NCBI GenBank assembly: GCA_964437415.1
Contig: CAYTGN010000006.1
Location: 124,001-188,000, forward strand
Length of the DNA stretch: 64,000 nt
Origin: CADEDV01 sp964437415
Lineage (GTDB): Bacteria; Bacteroidota; Bacteroidia; Chitinophagales; Chitinophagaceae
Reading direction: 5' to 3'
Shown here: positions 22,446 through 29,983 of the stretch, one piece after another
Layout: each line of letters begins with the position of its first letter
How positions within the stretch are numbered: position 1 is the first letter of the stretch
The notes under the pieces: generated by a model
Told to the model about the DNA's origin: nothing
The model's input: the letters and a program-made list of their open reading frames with translations, nothing else
The model's database searches: none
Translations under genes and position numbers: made by a program

Positions 22446-23147
22446 TCAGATAGAAATATTGAGCATGATAAAGAGCTGATCCCTGTGAAAACGGGAACCA
22501 GTTCCTTTTTGAACTATCCACTGGTAACCAATATCAACACCCGTATGCCGGGTGTCCCACTGAAGAGCATTGTAAAGCCTGTTTTGATCAAATCCCTCCC
22601 TGCTTTTGTCACTTTTTAGCAACAATTCATTTGACAGCAGCCAGGAAAATCTGTTTTCTTTTTTCATGACAAACAACGGAATCACAAAACTGTCCTGCAG
22701 CCTGAACCGGGACTGAAAAAAATATTCGTCACTATTGATTCCTGCAAAACGGGCATCATACAGCATCCGGTTCTTGTTCCTGATTTTTCCAATGTCAATT
22801 GATTTTATGATACCGGGGGAGATGCGCCATTCTTTGGTTTGTTTCAATTCACCACTGCTATTCAGGATGTCTTCGTTATCAAAATAACCAATCGGAGAAA
22901 CTACCAGTGTCCATTGATGAGGCAACTGGTATTGCACCCATCCCCGAATATAATTTCCAAGCGGATGATGAAAAATATTTTGGTCTCCCGACTGATAATT
23001 GGCTTGCCTCCTGTGATGAAGATCGAGGCTGGCTGACCATTTTTCAGCAAACCGATGAGAAAGAATTATTCTTAGCCAGAATTCATTGCGGTCCTGGGAG
23101 TGGGAGAGGATCGGCATGCATAACAAAAGGAGCAGCCACCTATTCAT
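22446..23147 (-). CDS. DUF2490 domain outer-membrane protein
   Basis: This 233-residue protein has a signal peptide 'MNRWLLLLLCMPILSHSQ' and then the DUF2490 pattern: 'NEFWLRIILSHRFAEKWSASLDLHHRRQ', alternating strands with aromatic residues and a final 'LFIMLNISI'. The family forms predicted beta-barrels of the outer membrane with unknown cargo. The start at 23147 overlaps the stop of the upstream rhodanese gene as ATGA; a longer version starting at 23177 would place charged residues before the signal peptide. Context suggests a role in sulfur compound passage, but there is no direct evidence. Confidence 0.82.
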   Translation of the reverse strand: MNRWLLLLLCMPILSHSQDRNEFWLRIILSHRFAEKWSASLDLHHRRQANYQSGDQNIFHHPLGNYIRGWVQYQLPHQWTLVVSPIGYFDNEDILNSSGELKQTKEWRISPGIIKSIDIGKIRNKNRMLYDARFAGINSDEYFFQSRFRLQDSFVIPLFVMKKENRFSWLLSNELLLKSDKSREGFDQNRLYNALQWDTRHTGVDIGYQWIVQKGTGSRFHRDQLFIMLNISI

Positions 23148-23458
23148 CAGGCGATCTTGTTTTTTAAGCTTGCCCATGCCCCTCCGTTATATACTTCAAT
23201 GCCCGCTGTCTTTAGAATTCCTTTTGCCACACTGCTCCTGGCGCCACTTCTGCATACAGTGATCACCGGTTTATTGATTTTTTTGAGATCGGCAATTTTG
23301 CTATGCAGTGTATCCAGCGGGTAATTCCTCGACCGGCTGATATGTCCTGTTTTATATTCAGCAACAGATCTGACATCAACAATGATAGCACCATTTTTGA
23401 CCAGCTCTTTGAAATTTACCGGCTGATGCCCAAACCATTTTTTAAATATTCCAAACAT
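23147..23458 (-). CDS. Single-domain rhodanese
   Basis: This 103-residue rhodanese has 'IVDVRSVAEYKTGHISRSRNYPLD' and the active-site loop 'CRSGARSS' (Cys69), which carries the persulfide. Such proteins shuttle sulfane sulfur between donors and thiol acceptors. It lies 5 bp after another rhodanese gene and overlaps the DUF2490 gene. No signal peptide, so cytoplasmic. Confidence 0.93.
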   Translation of the reverse strand: MFGIFKKWFGHQPVNFKELVKNGAIIVDVRSVAEYKTGHISRSRNYPLDTLHSKIADLKKINKPVITVCRSGARSSVAKGILKTAGIEVYNGGAWASLKNKIA

Positions 23459-23463
23459 AGATT

Positions 23464-23745
23464 TCAGTTTAACAGTTGTTGCATATCCGAAAGACCACCA
23501 CCATTGTAAATTTCTGTAAGTCCGTATTGCTGCAAAATAGCAACAGCCATTCCGCTGCGGTTACCGCTTCTGCAATACAAAACCAGTGGTTTCCCCAGGG
23601 ATTTGAATTCATTTATTCTTTCGCTGATCTCTTCCAGCGGAATATTGTTGGCTCCGGGAATATGCTCCATATCAAACTCCCATGGGCTCCTCACATCCAC
23701 GATCAGGGTGCCGGGATTTTTTACCAGTTCTTTTATCGTACTCAT
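23464..23745 (-). CDS. Single-domain rhodanese
   Basis: This 93-residue rhodanese has 'LIVDVRSPWEFDMEHIPGANNIP' and the loop 'YCRSGNRSG' (Cys59). Sequence differs clearly from the neighbouring rhodanese, so the two may accept different donors. It begins the three-gene unit that ends with DUF2490. The 165-bp upstream gap holds inverted repeats GGCAC-AATA-GTGCC (23816-23829) and GGCCC-CGTAT-GGGCC (23832-23846), but no GTGA-type operator. Confidence 0.93.
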   Translation of the reverse strand: MSTIKELVKNPGTLIVDVRSPWEFDMEHIPGANNIPLEEISERINEFKSLGKPLVLYCRSGNRSGMAVAILQQYGLTEIYNGGGLSDMQQLLN

Positions 23746-23910
23746 ATTTTTTGTTTTATAGATTAACTATCATCTTTTCTTCCGGTTCGGTATTTGTTGT
23801 TTTGTTTCAGCAAAAGGCACAATAGTGCCGGGCCCCGTATGGGCCAATGTAAAGAATAGCCTTTTATAACAAACCGGAAACGGCAAATGGCAGTAGCCTG
23901 CAGTATTTAT

Positions 23911-25311
23911 TTATGACTCCACAGGGTTGCCTTCATTCACCCATTCATTGATACCGCCGGGATAATTCACCACATTTTTAAACCCATTTTTTGCCAGCAG
24001 TGAATAACCGATTGACGACCTGTCGCCGCCCTGGCAATGGATCACCACTTTTTTTTCTTTACTCACCTTGTCAAGATTGTTCAGTAATGTGCCGATAAAA
24101 ACATGGTCAGCGCCTTTGATATGACCGCTGTTGTATTCTGTAGCGCCACGAAGATCCACAACCTGAATTCCGTTGTGCTGGTGCAGGGTCTTAAATTCAT
24201 CCAGTGAAATATTATTGGCTTTATCTAACTGACCGCCCGATTCCTCCCAAACACTTACAGAAGAAATATAGCCGGCTGCATTGTCCAGCCCGATACGCAT
24301 CAGCTTCCTGGTCAGTTCTTCTACTTTACTTTCCTCTGCCAGCAGGATGAATTTTTCATCATAGCTAAGGAACCAGCCGGCCCAGGTAGCGAAAGAATTA
24401 TTATCCTGTATGTTAATGCTGCCGGGTATAAAGCCTTTGGCAAATTCTGCTTTATTGCGGGTGTCAATCAGTTTGATGCCTTTTGCCATTGCATCTTTAA
24501 GTTCTTCCTTGTTCAATTCTTTCAGCTTCGGCACTTCGGTCAGCAAAGGACGATCCACCTTGTTTAGTTTTTTCATCATTGCAAAATATTTGGGCGGCTC
24601 GGGCTGATCGGTCAGCAGGTATTGCACAAAGCCATTTTTATCATCAGCATAGCTGAATGCCCAGTTTCTCTTTTTTTCATACCCTACTGTTGTGCTCGGC
24701 ACGGCGCCCAATGCTTTACCGCATGCAGAACCGGCACCATGACCGGGCCACACCTGTATATAGTCAGCAAGGGCATTGAATTTTTTTAAAGACTCATACA
24801 TCTGGCTGGCGCCAATATCCTGGGTGCCCTTCATGCCTGCCGCTTTTTCCAGCAGATCGGGACGGCCAATATCACCAACAAATACAAAGTCACCGGTAAA
24901 CAACATCACCGGTTCCGGACTTGCCGGTGTATCCGTGAGCAGAAAACTGATGCTTTCGGGAGTATGACCGGGTGTGTGCAGCACTTCAATTTTCAGGTTG
25001 CCTACCATCACCACAGCACCATCTTTCAATCCGACATGTGGAAACTCGTATTCCCATCCGGGTCCTCCTTCATCGGAAAGATAAAGTTTGGCGCCGGTGA
25101 GAGCCGCCAACTCACGGGAACCGGTGAGAAAATCAGCATGAATATGTGTTTCGAAGATGTGGGTAATGGTCATCTTGTTTTGCTTCGCTATTTCGATATA
25201 AGTGTCCACATCTCTTTTGGGATCTATCACTGCTGCCACGCCGGCTTTTTGACAACCGATAAAATAGCTGGCCTGTGCCAGGGTTTTGTCGTAGATGTGC
25301 TGAAAGTACAT
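23911..25311 (-). CDS. Metallo-beta-lactamase fold persulfide dioxygenase-like protein fused to two rhodanese domains
   Basis: This 466-residue protein joins an N-terminal metallo-beta-lactamase domain ('ETHIHADFLTGSREL', 'HTPGHTPESISF', 'FTGDFVFVGDIGRPDL') to two rhodanese domains. The first rhodanese ('GIKLIDTRNKAEFAKGFIPGSI') has no cysteine in its loop ('FILLAEES') and is probably inactive; the second has 'HCQGGDRSS' with a catalytic Cys. Proteins of this layout oxidise glutathione- or other low-molecular-weight persulfides to sulfite (ETHE1/PDO type). The start at 25311 ('MYFQHIYDKTLAQASYF') is used, since a longer frame begins with GTG inside the operator at 25379. Confidence 0.92.
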   Translation of the reverse strand: MYFQHIYDKTLAQASYFIGCQKAGVAAVIDPKRDVDTYIEIAKQNKMTITHIFETHIHADFLTGSRELAALTGAKLYLSDEGGPGWEYEFPHVGLKDGAVVMVGNLKIEVLHTPGHTPESISFLLTDTPASPEPVMLFTGDFVFVGDIGRPDLLEKAAGMKGTQDIGASQMYESLKKFNALADYIQVWPGHGAGSACGKALGAVPSTTVGYEKKRNWAFSYADDKNGFVQYLLTDQPEPPKYFAMMKKLNKVDRPLLTEVPKLKELNKEELKDAMAKGIKLIDTRNKAEFAKGFIPGSINIQDNNSFATWAGWFLSYDEKFILLAEESKVEELTRKLMRIGLDNAAGYISSVSVWEESGGQLDKANNISLDEFKTLHQHNGIQVVDLRGATEYNSGHIKGADHVFIGTLLNNLDKVSKEKKVVIHCQGGDRSSIGYSLLAKNGFKNVVNYPGGINEWVNEGNPVES

Positions 25312-25378
25312 ATGTGCAGGTTTTTGTTGTTTAATTATGTTTCTAACGCAAAGTTTAGCAGAAAAAACAGTCTGTAAG

Positions 25379-25392
25379 GTGACATTCGTCAC
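25379..25392 (-). promoter_or_regulatory. Crp/Fnr-type operator for the dioxygenase-rhodanese gene
   Basis: Perfect arms GTGAC and GTCAC around ATTC. The minus-strand -7-like AAACTTTG at 25349-25356 is 33 bp away centre to centre. The site excludes a start codon upstream of 25311, leaving a 68-bp distance to that start, longer than in the other units. Confidence 0.76.
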
Positions 25393-25402
25393 ATCGTTCC
25401 GG

Positions 25403-26203
25403 CTAAAAGCCCGGGAAAAACAATTCTTTGATAATAATATAAATACCCATCAGCAGTACAAACCATCCGAATGCTTTTTTCAATGTATCGCCATGAATCC
25501 GCTTGCTCAATGTATTGCCTATAAAAATGCCGGCAATGGCAAGTCCGGTTACTTTCATTAAAAATGGCCAGTCTATTGATTGATGACCAATGTCACCGGT
25601 AAACCCGATCAGTGATTTGGCTGCTATGATCAATAGCGAAGTGCCGACTGCCTGTTTCATAGGTAGTTTGCTGAGTAGTACCAGGGCCGGTATGATCAGA
25701 AATCCACCGCCTGCACCTACCAGTCCGGTCAGGATGCCAACCACGGCCCCTTCAACCAGTATCAGCGGGTAATTGAATTTTTGCTCTCCGGGGGAATCGG
25801 CTTTTTTCTTTCCGTTCCTGATCATTGATACGGATGCAAACAACATCAGAATGGCAAACAATAACATTGTCAGCACTGCTTTGCTGAAAACAAAACTGCT
25901 CAAAGTGAAAAGCGTATCGGGAATGGCTGGCACGAGAAAGGCACGGGTGACATAAACGGCAATTATAGAAGGAATGCCAAAGATGATAGCTGTCTTCAGG
26001 TTCACTTCATTGTTCCTGTATTTGGGGAAAGCACCCACGAGGCTGGTGGCGCCGACAATAAAAAGTGAATAAGCCGTGGCCAGCACCGGGTTAATGCCAA
26101 ACAGGTACACCAGTACGGGCACTGTTAAAATGGAACCGCCACCACCAATCAGGCCCAGCGAAATACCAATAATCAGCGATGCGATATAGCCGATGATCTC
26201 CAT
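25403..26203 (-). CDS. TauE/SafE family sulfite/sulfonate exporter
   Basis: This 266-residue membrane protein has about eight membrane segments and the duplicated TSUP motif: 'GLIGGGGSILTVPVLVYLFG' near the N-terminus and 'GLVGAGGGFLIIPALVLLSK' in the second half. Members move sulfite, sulfonates or other organic anions outward. The sulfite formed by the persulfide dioxygenase-like protein encoded next door would be a fitting substrate. It has its own operator 45 bp upstream of the start. Confidence 0.92.
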   Translation of the reverse strand: MEIIGYIASLIIGISLGLIGGGGSILTVPVLVYLFGINPVLATAYSLFIVGATSLVGAFPKYRNNEVNLKTAIIFGIPSIIAVYVTRAFLVPAIPDTLFTLSSFVFSKAVLTMLLFAILMLFASVSMIRNGKKKADSPGEQKFNYPLILVEGAVVGILTGLVGAGGGFLIIPALVLLSKLPMKQAVGTSLLIIAAKSLIGFTGDIGHQSIDWPFLMKVTGLAIAGIFIGNTLSKRIHGDTLKKAFGWFVLLMGIYIIIKELFFPGF

Positions 26204-26247
26204 TGTTCAGATTTGTGCAAGATTACAGCAGGCGGTTGTTGTCTTTT

Positions 26248-26261
26248 GTGACAGAAATCAC
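26248..26261 (-). promoter_or_regulatory. Crp/Fnr-type operator for the TauE/SafE exporter
   Basis: GTGACAGAAATCAC; with flanks it reads TGTGA-N6-TCACA, the classic Crp geometry. The minus-strand -7-like TAATCTTG at 26218-26225 is 33 bp away centre to centre. It overlaps the last codons of the regulator gene itself. Confidence 0.76.
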
Positions 26262-26881
26262 AACTGCTTCAGCTCAATCATATTCCGGTTCAGTTTCACC
26301 AATCCTCTTTGTTCCATCTTTTTCAACAGGCGGGAGATGACTTCACGGGAACTGTTGAGATCGGCTGCAATTTGCTGATGCGATACTTCGATGGTTACCT
26401 GGCCGCTTACAGAGGCTTGTTTCTTCAGGTAAGCCGACAGTCGCTCGTCCATATTATGAAAAGCCACGCTGTCCAGTACAGCCAGCAGATCATCAAACCG
26501 GCTGCGATAGGTTTGGATGACAAACTGGTTCCAGCTTTTATACTTACGCATCAGGTCTTCCACTACCTGCACGGGTATCATCAGCAGTTCTGTATCTTCT
26601 TCTGCTATGGCTGTGATTTCGCTTGTTTGCGACTGTAGCATGCAGATCATCGAAACGGCACAGGCCTGCCCGGGTCCGAGATAATACATGAGAAATTCGC
26701 TCCCTTCGCCATTTTGCCTGTAAATCTTTATCCGGCCTTCCAGTATCAGCACTGCGGATTTTATGTATTGCCCGGTTCGCATGATGATGTCGCCGGTGTT
26801 GAACCGACGTTCGACCGCCTGTTCACTGATGGCAGCCAGCAGGTCGGGTTCAAATTGCGGAAAGAGATTTTTCAATTCCAT
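26258..26881 (-). CDS. Crp/Fnr family transcriptional regulator
   Basis: This 207-residue protein has an N-terminal cyclic-nucleotide-binding-like beta-roll (about 1-120), a dimer helix, and a C-terminal winged helix (about 145-207) with recognition helix 'SSREVISRLLKKMEQRGL'. It lacks the N-terminal cysteines of FNR. The signature 'GQACAVSMICML' places Cys74 and Cys80 in the beta-roll, a possible thiol or persulfide switch. It follows murF by 8 bp and could be co-transcribed with it. Six GTGA-N6-TCAC operators in this cluster are the obvious targets; this is inference from proximity and motif type. Confidence 0.92.
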   Translation of the reverse strand: MELKNLFPQFEPDLLAAISEQAVERRFNTGDIIMRTGQYIKSAVLILEGRIKIYRQNGEGSEFLMYYLGPGQACAVSMICMLQSQTSEITAIAEEDTELLMIPVQVVEDLMRKYKSWNQFVIQTYRSRFDDLLAVLDSVAFHNMDERLSAYLKKQASVSGQVTIEVSHQQIAADLNSSREVISRLLKKMEQRGLVKLNRNMIELKQL

Positions 26882-26889
26882 AATAATGG

Positions 26890-28170
26890 TTATGTGTCCA
26901 GTACTTTTTCCATCGCCATGCTGCGGCTTCCTTTGATGAGGAAATAAGTGTTTTCAAAACGTTGCTGCTGCAGCCATTCTTTGGTTTGCAAAGCATTTTC
27001 AAATTTCAAAAACGGGTGCTCCGTTTTCATGAAATCACCACCCACCAGCGCTACATGTTCCCATTTGTGTTGTTTCAACTGGTCAATAATGTTTTTATGT
27101 TCTTCTATACTGTCGTTACCCAATTCTGCCATGGCGCCAAGCACCAGCACTTTTTTGCCTGCATGCAATTTGGCAAAATTGTCAATGGCCAGTTTCATGC
27201 TGCTGGGATTGGCATTGTATGCATCCAGAATTATTTTATTCGTTCCTTTTTCAATCAGTTGTGATCGGCTGTTGGAAGGAGCATAGTTTTCAATTGCCGA
27301 CCTGATACTGGCTGCAGGCACTCCAAAATGTTTGCCCACGCAAACTGCCGCCAGCACATTGGGCAGGTTATAATCTCCTACTAATTGTGTCCGGATTGTT
27401 TCTGTATCCATTCCTATTGTGATATCAACTGACAGAAAAGGTTCGCTTTGTGCAACGGTTCCGTTAACATCAGCATTGGCCGTTCCATATTTTATAACAA
27501 CAGGTATGCCTTTGCTCATTTCAGTCAAGTAATCATAATCCTGCATGACGAAAGCAGTGCCTTTGTGGCTACGCAAATAATCAAACAGTTCTCCTTTCCC
27601 TTTTCTTACACCTTCTATGCTGCCAAAACCTTCAAGATGGGCCTTCCCGCAATTGGTAATAAGTCCATGCGTTGGCATTGCATATTCGCAATAAGAGGCG
27701 ATCTCTTTTTGGTGATTGGCGCCCATTTCAATCACAGCCATCTCCGCATCGCTTTTTATTTTCAGCAAAGTCAATGGCACACCAATATGATTGTTCAGGT
27801 TGCCTTCGGTGGTGTACGTTTTTAAAGAAGTTGAGAGTACAGCATGTATCAGCTCTTTGGTAGTTGTTTTGCCGTTGCTGCCGGTGATGGCAAGAAAAGG
27901 GATCTTAAACTGTTGCCGGTGATACTTGGCTAATTGCTGCAAGGCTGTCAGCACATCAGGGACAAGCATCGTCTTGCCGGGTACCTCATAAGCCGATTCA
28001 TCAATAACGGCACAGACAGCGCCGCTTTCAATAGCTTTCTGCGCAAAAGCATTACCATTAAAATTATCACCTTTCAGGGCAAAGAAAATATCACCGGGTT
28101 TTAGTTTCCGGGTGTCGGTTTGCACGGAAGGGTATTTCCTGTAAATGTTATAAAGTTCTTCAACAGGCAT
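26890..28170 (-). CDS. murF: UDP-N-acetylmuramoyl-tripeptide--D-alanyl-D-alanine ligase
   Basis: This 426-residue Mur ligase adds D-Ala-D-Ala to the UDP-MurNAc-tripeptide in the cytoplasm. N-terminal domain: 'QTDTRKLKPGDIFFALKGDNFNG', then the ATP-binding P-loop 'AITGSNGKTTTKE' (about 103-115), the conserved 'NLNNHIGVPLTLL' and 'VIEMGANHQKEI', and the C-terminal ligase domain 'ILDAYNANPSSM'. Length fits the family. The ATG at 28170 is used; the longer frame starts at a TTG. It follows gldJ, as in other Bacteroidota. Confidence 0.95.
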   Translation of the reverse strand: MPVEELYNIYRKYPSVQTDTRKLKPGDIFFALKGDNFNGNAFAQKAIESGAVCAVIDESAYEVPGKTMLVPDVLTALQQLAKYHRQQFKIPFLAITGSNGKTTTKELIHAVLSTSLKTYTTEGNLNNHIGVPLTLLKIKSDAEMAVIEMGANHQKEIASYCEYAMPTHGLITNCGKAHLEGFGSIEGVRKGKGELFDYLRSHKGTAFVMQDYDYLTEMSKGIPVVIKYGTANADVNGTVAQSEPFLSVDITIGMDTETIRTQLVGDYNLPNVLAAVCVGKHFGVPAASIRSAIENYAPSNSRSQLIEKGTNKIILDAYNANPSSMKLAIDNFAKLHAGKKVLVLGAMAELGNDSIEEHKNIIDQLKQHKWEHVALVGGDFMKTEHPFLKFENALQTKEWLQQQRFENTYFLIKGSRSMAMEKVLDT

Positions 28171-28205
28171 AAGCAAAAGTAATCTTCATCAGGGGAATAA
28201 AAAGA

Positions 28206-28234
28206 AAACCCCCGTCTTGATGTGACAGGGGTTT
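28206..28234 (-). terminator. Terminator of the gldJ gene
   Basis: Stem of A/C and G/T runs (28206-28213 with 28227-28234) around a 13-base loop. On the minus strand it is followed by a T-rich stretch. It lies between the gldJ stop codon and the murF start, so murF probably has its own promoter. Confidence 0.72.
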
Positions 28235-28253
28235 AAGATTTATGAAAGCTAAC

Positions 28254-29816
28254 TTAACGTTTTTGTCTGCGGGTCTTGTAGTGCTGACCGGTTTTACGTT
28301 TGTTTCCTTCGGGGCTACCCATGCGGTCCATTGCACAGCGAAAACCCAATGTACTCATAGCCTGTTCTTCTTCCAGGAAACGGCGGGCACCGGGACTGAG
28401 CCAATAGGCCCTGTCATTCCAGCTACCACCTTTGTATACTCTTGAATGATCACTTACCAATGTAGTGAGACCATAACCGTAGGATGCTTGTGACAGCGAA
28501 TCACCATCCAGGAAGTTGATTACATTACCTCTTTGATAGTTGCGACGGTCTTTGCTTTCAGCATCCGTCACATCTCTCATTTTTACACGACCCATGCTGT
28601 CAACTTCTGCCTCACCGTTTGCATTCTTATACAATGTCTGGAATTTATTACCACGAACAGGAGCTACATCGTCGGCATCTAAAAGCGTCAAAGGACGATA
28701 AACGTCAAACACCCACTCACTAACGTTTCCGGCCATGTTATAAATACCAAAACCATTGGGGTAGAAAGATTTTACTGGGGCAGTGTAGAATGCACGGTCG
28801 TTCAAACCACCGGCTGTACCGGCCACATCACCGCTACCTCTTTTAAAGTTTGCAAGAAACTGACCCTGCCAGCTTCCGCGGCGGGTATCACGAAGACCAT
28901 TCACATTATGTGCCCAGGGATAAATTTGTTTGTTGGATTGTAATTCTTCCCCTCTTTTACCTTCTTTAATGCTGGGGCGGGGGTTTTGGTTGATCAAACC
29001 GTAAGCTGCATATTCCCATTCTGCTTCCATCGGCAGGCGATAATCCGGCAACATGATACCATCTTCCATGGTAACTGTAGTGCGGGGCTGGCCCTGTGGA
29101 GTTTGCAGCGGGTTCTTTTTAGAAGTAGCAGTTTTGCCGGGAGCGGTTTGATACAATCCCAGCAAATATGATTTGGTAGTAAAATTATTTTCCTGTTGCT
29201 GGCCTTGTACGGCTTGTTTGTTTACATAACCTTTATCCAGCAGAATGCCTTCATTCACACGGTCGCTTCTCCACTGGCAGAAAACATAGGCTTGTTTCCA
29301 GCTTACACCCACCACCGGGTAGTCATTGAAACCAGGATGGCGGAAATAATATTCAACCAGTGGTTCATTGTAACTCAATTCGCTTCTCCAAACTAAAGTG
29401 TCGGGCAAAGCAGCCTCATGTATCGGTATATTTGCCGGATCGGAAGGATCAAAGACCCTGTTGAGCCAGTGAATATATTCACGATAGTGAACGTTGGCTA
29501 CTTCGGTACGATCAATGTAAAAGGAGGGAACCGACACACGGCGGGGAATATTATTCCAGTCGCCCATGACATCTTCATCCGTTTGTCCCATGGTGAAGGT
29601 ACCACCCTGCACAAACACAAGCCCGGGGCCGAGACCCTGGTCCTTGGATTTGGCCACCTGGTAGCCGCCCATGTTTTTGTCATTATAATTCCATCCGGTT
29701 ACATCGGATTTGTCGTGTTTCTTTTTGCCAAAAAGGCCTTTGCCCTTACAAGAGGCAAGCAACACGACACAGGATAAGAGGATAGTTAAGTTTTTCAATT
29801 TCATTGCTTTTTGCAT
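28254..29816 (-). CDS. gldJ: Gliding motility lipoprotein GldJ (SUMF1/FGE-sulfatase domain)
   Basis: This 520-residue lipoprotein has a signal peptide with lipobox 'LLASC'. The rest is a formylglycine-generating-enzyme-like (SUMF1) fold: 'FVQGGTFTMGQTDEDVMGDW', 'SFYIDRTEVANVHYREYIHWL', 'LPMEAEWEYAAYG', 'NMAGNVSEWVFDVYR' and 'YKGGSWNDRAYWLSPGARRF'. It lacks clear catalytic cysteines of the enzyme, as expected for GldJ, which is structural in the gliding and type IX secretion machinery at the periplasmic side. Its place between murF and porU/porV matches the order in other Bacteroidota. A second ATG at 29804 is an equally good start. Confidence 0.9.
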   Translation of the reverse strand: MQKAMKLKNLTILLSCVVLLASCKGKGLFGKKKHDKSDVTGWNYNDKNMGGYQVAKSKDQGLGPGLVFVQGGTFTMGQTDEDVMGDWNNIPRRVSVPSFYIDRTEVANVHYREYIHWLNRVFDPSDPANIPIHEAALPDTLVWRSELSYNEPLVEYYFRHPGFNDYPVVGVSWKQAYVFCQWRSDRVNEGILLDKGYVNKQAVQGQQQENNFTTKSYLLGLYQTAPGKTATSKKNPLQTPQGQPRTTVTMEDGIMLPDYRLPMEAEWEYAAYGLINQNPRPSIKEGKRGEELQSNKQIYPWAHNVNGLRDTRRGSWQGQFLANFKRGSGDVAGTAGGLNDRAFYTAPVKSFYPNGFGIYNMAGNVSEWVFDVYRPLTLLDADDVAPVRGNKFQTLYKNANGEAEVDSMGRVKMRDVTDAESKDRRNYQRGNVINFLDGDSLSQASYGYGLTTLVSDHSRVYKGGSWNDRAYWLSPGARRFLEEEQAMSTLGFRCAMDRMGSPEGNKRKTGQHYKTRRQKR

Positions 29817-29983
29817 AAACCTATGAATTGGAATAGTTTTAACGCCAGCCGGGGTTAAAATATTGCACTTTCAAAAGAATTTACCCGGTGCGACTGCGAA
29901 TATAGGCTGTTTGAAAATATATTAATACGCATAAATACCTTTTTAAGCAGGGGAAATTCCCTTTAATTTAGAGTTTTGCAGTC

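Noticed and set aside
23816..23846. Inverted repeats GGCAC-AATA-GTGCC and GGCCC-CGTAT-GGGCC as a further Crp-type operator
   Set aside because: The arms do not match GTGA/TCAC, and no -7 element lies 33 bp away. They are recorded only as repeats in the gap upstream of the rhodanese gene.
28254..29816. Formylglycine-generating enzyme
   Set aside because: The SUMF1 fold is present, but catalytic cysteines are not evident and the gene lies beside porU, porV and murF as gldJ does.
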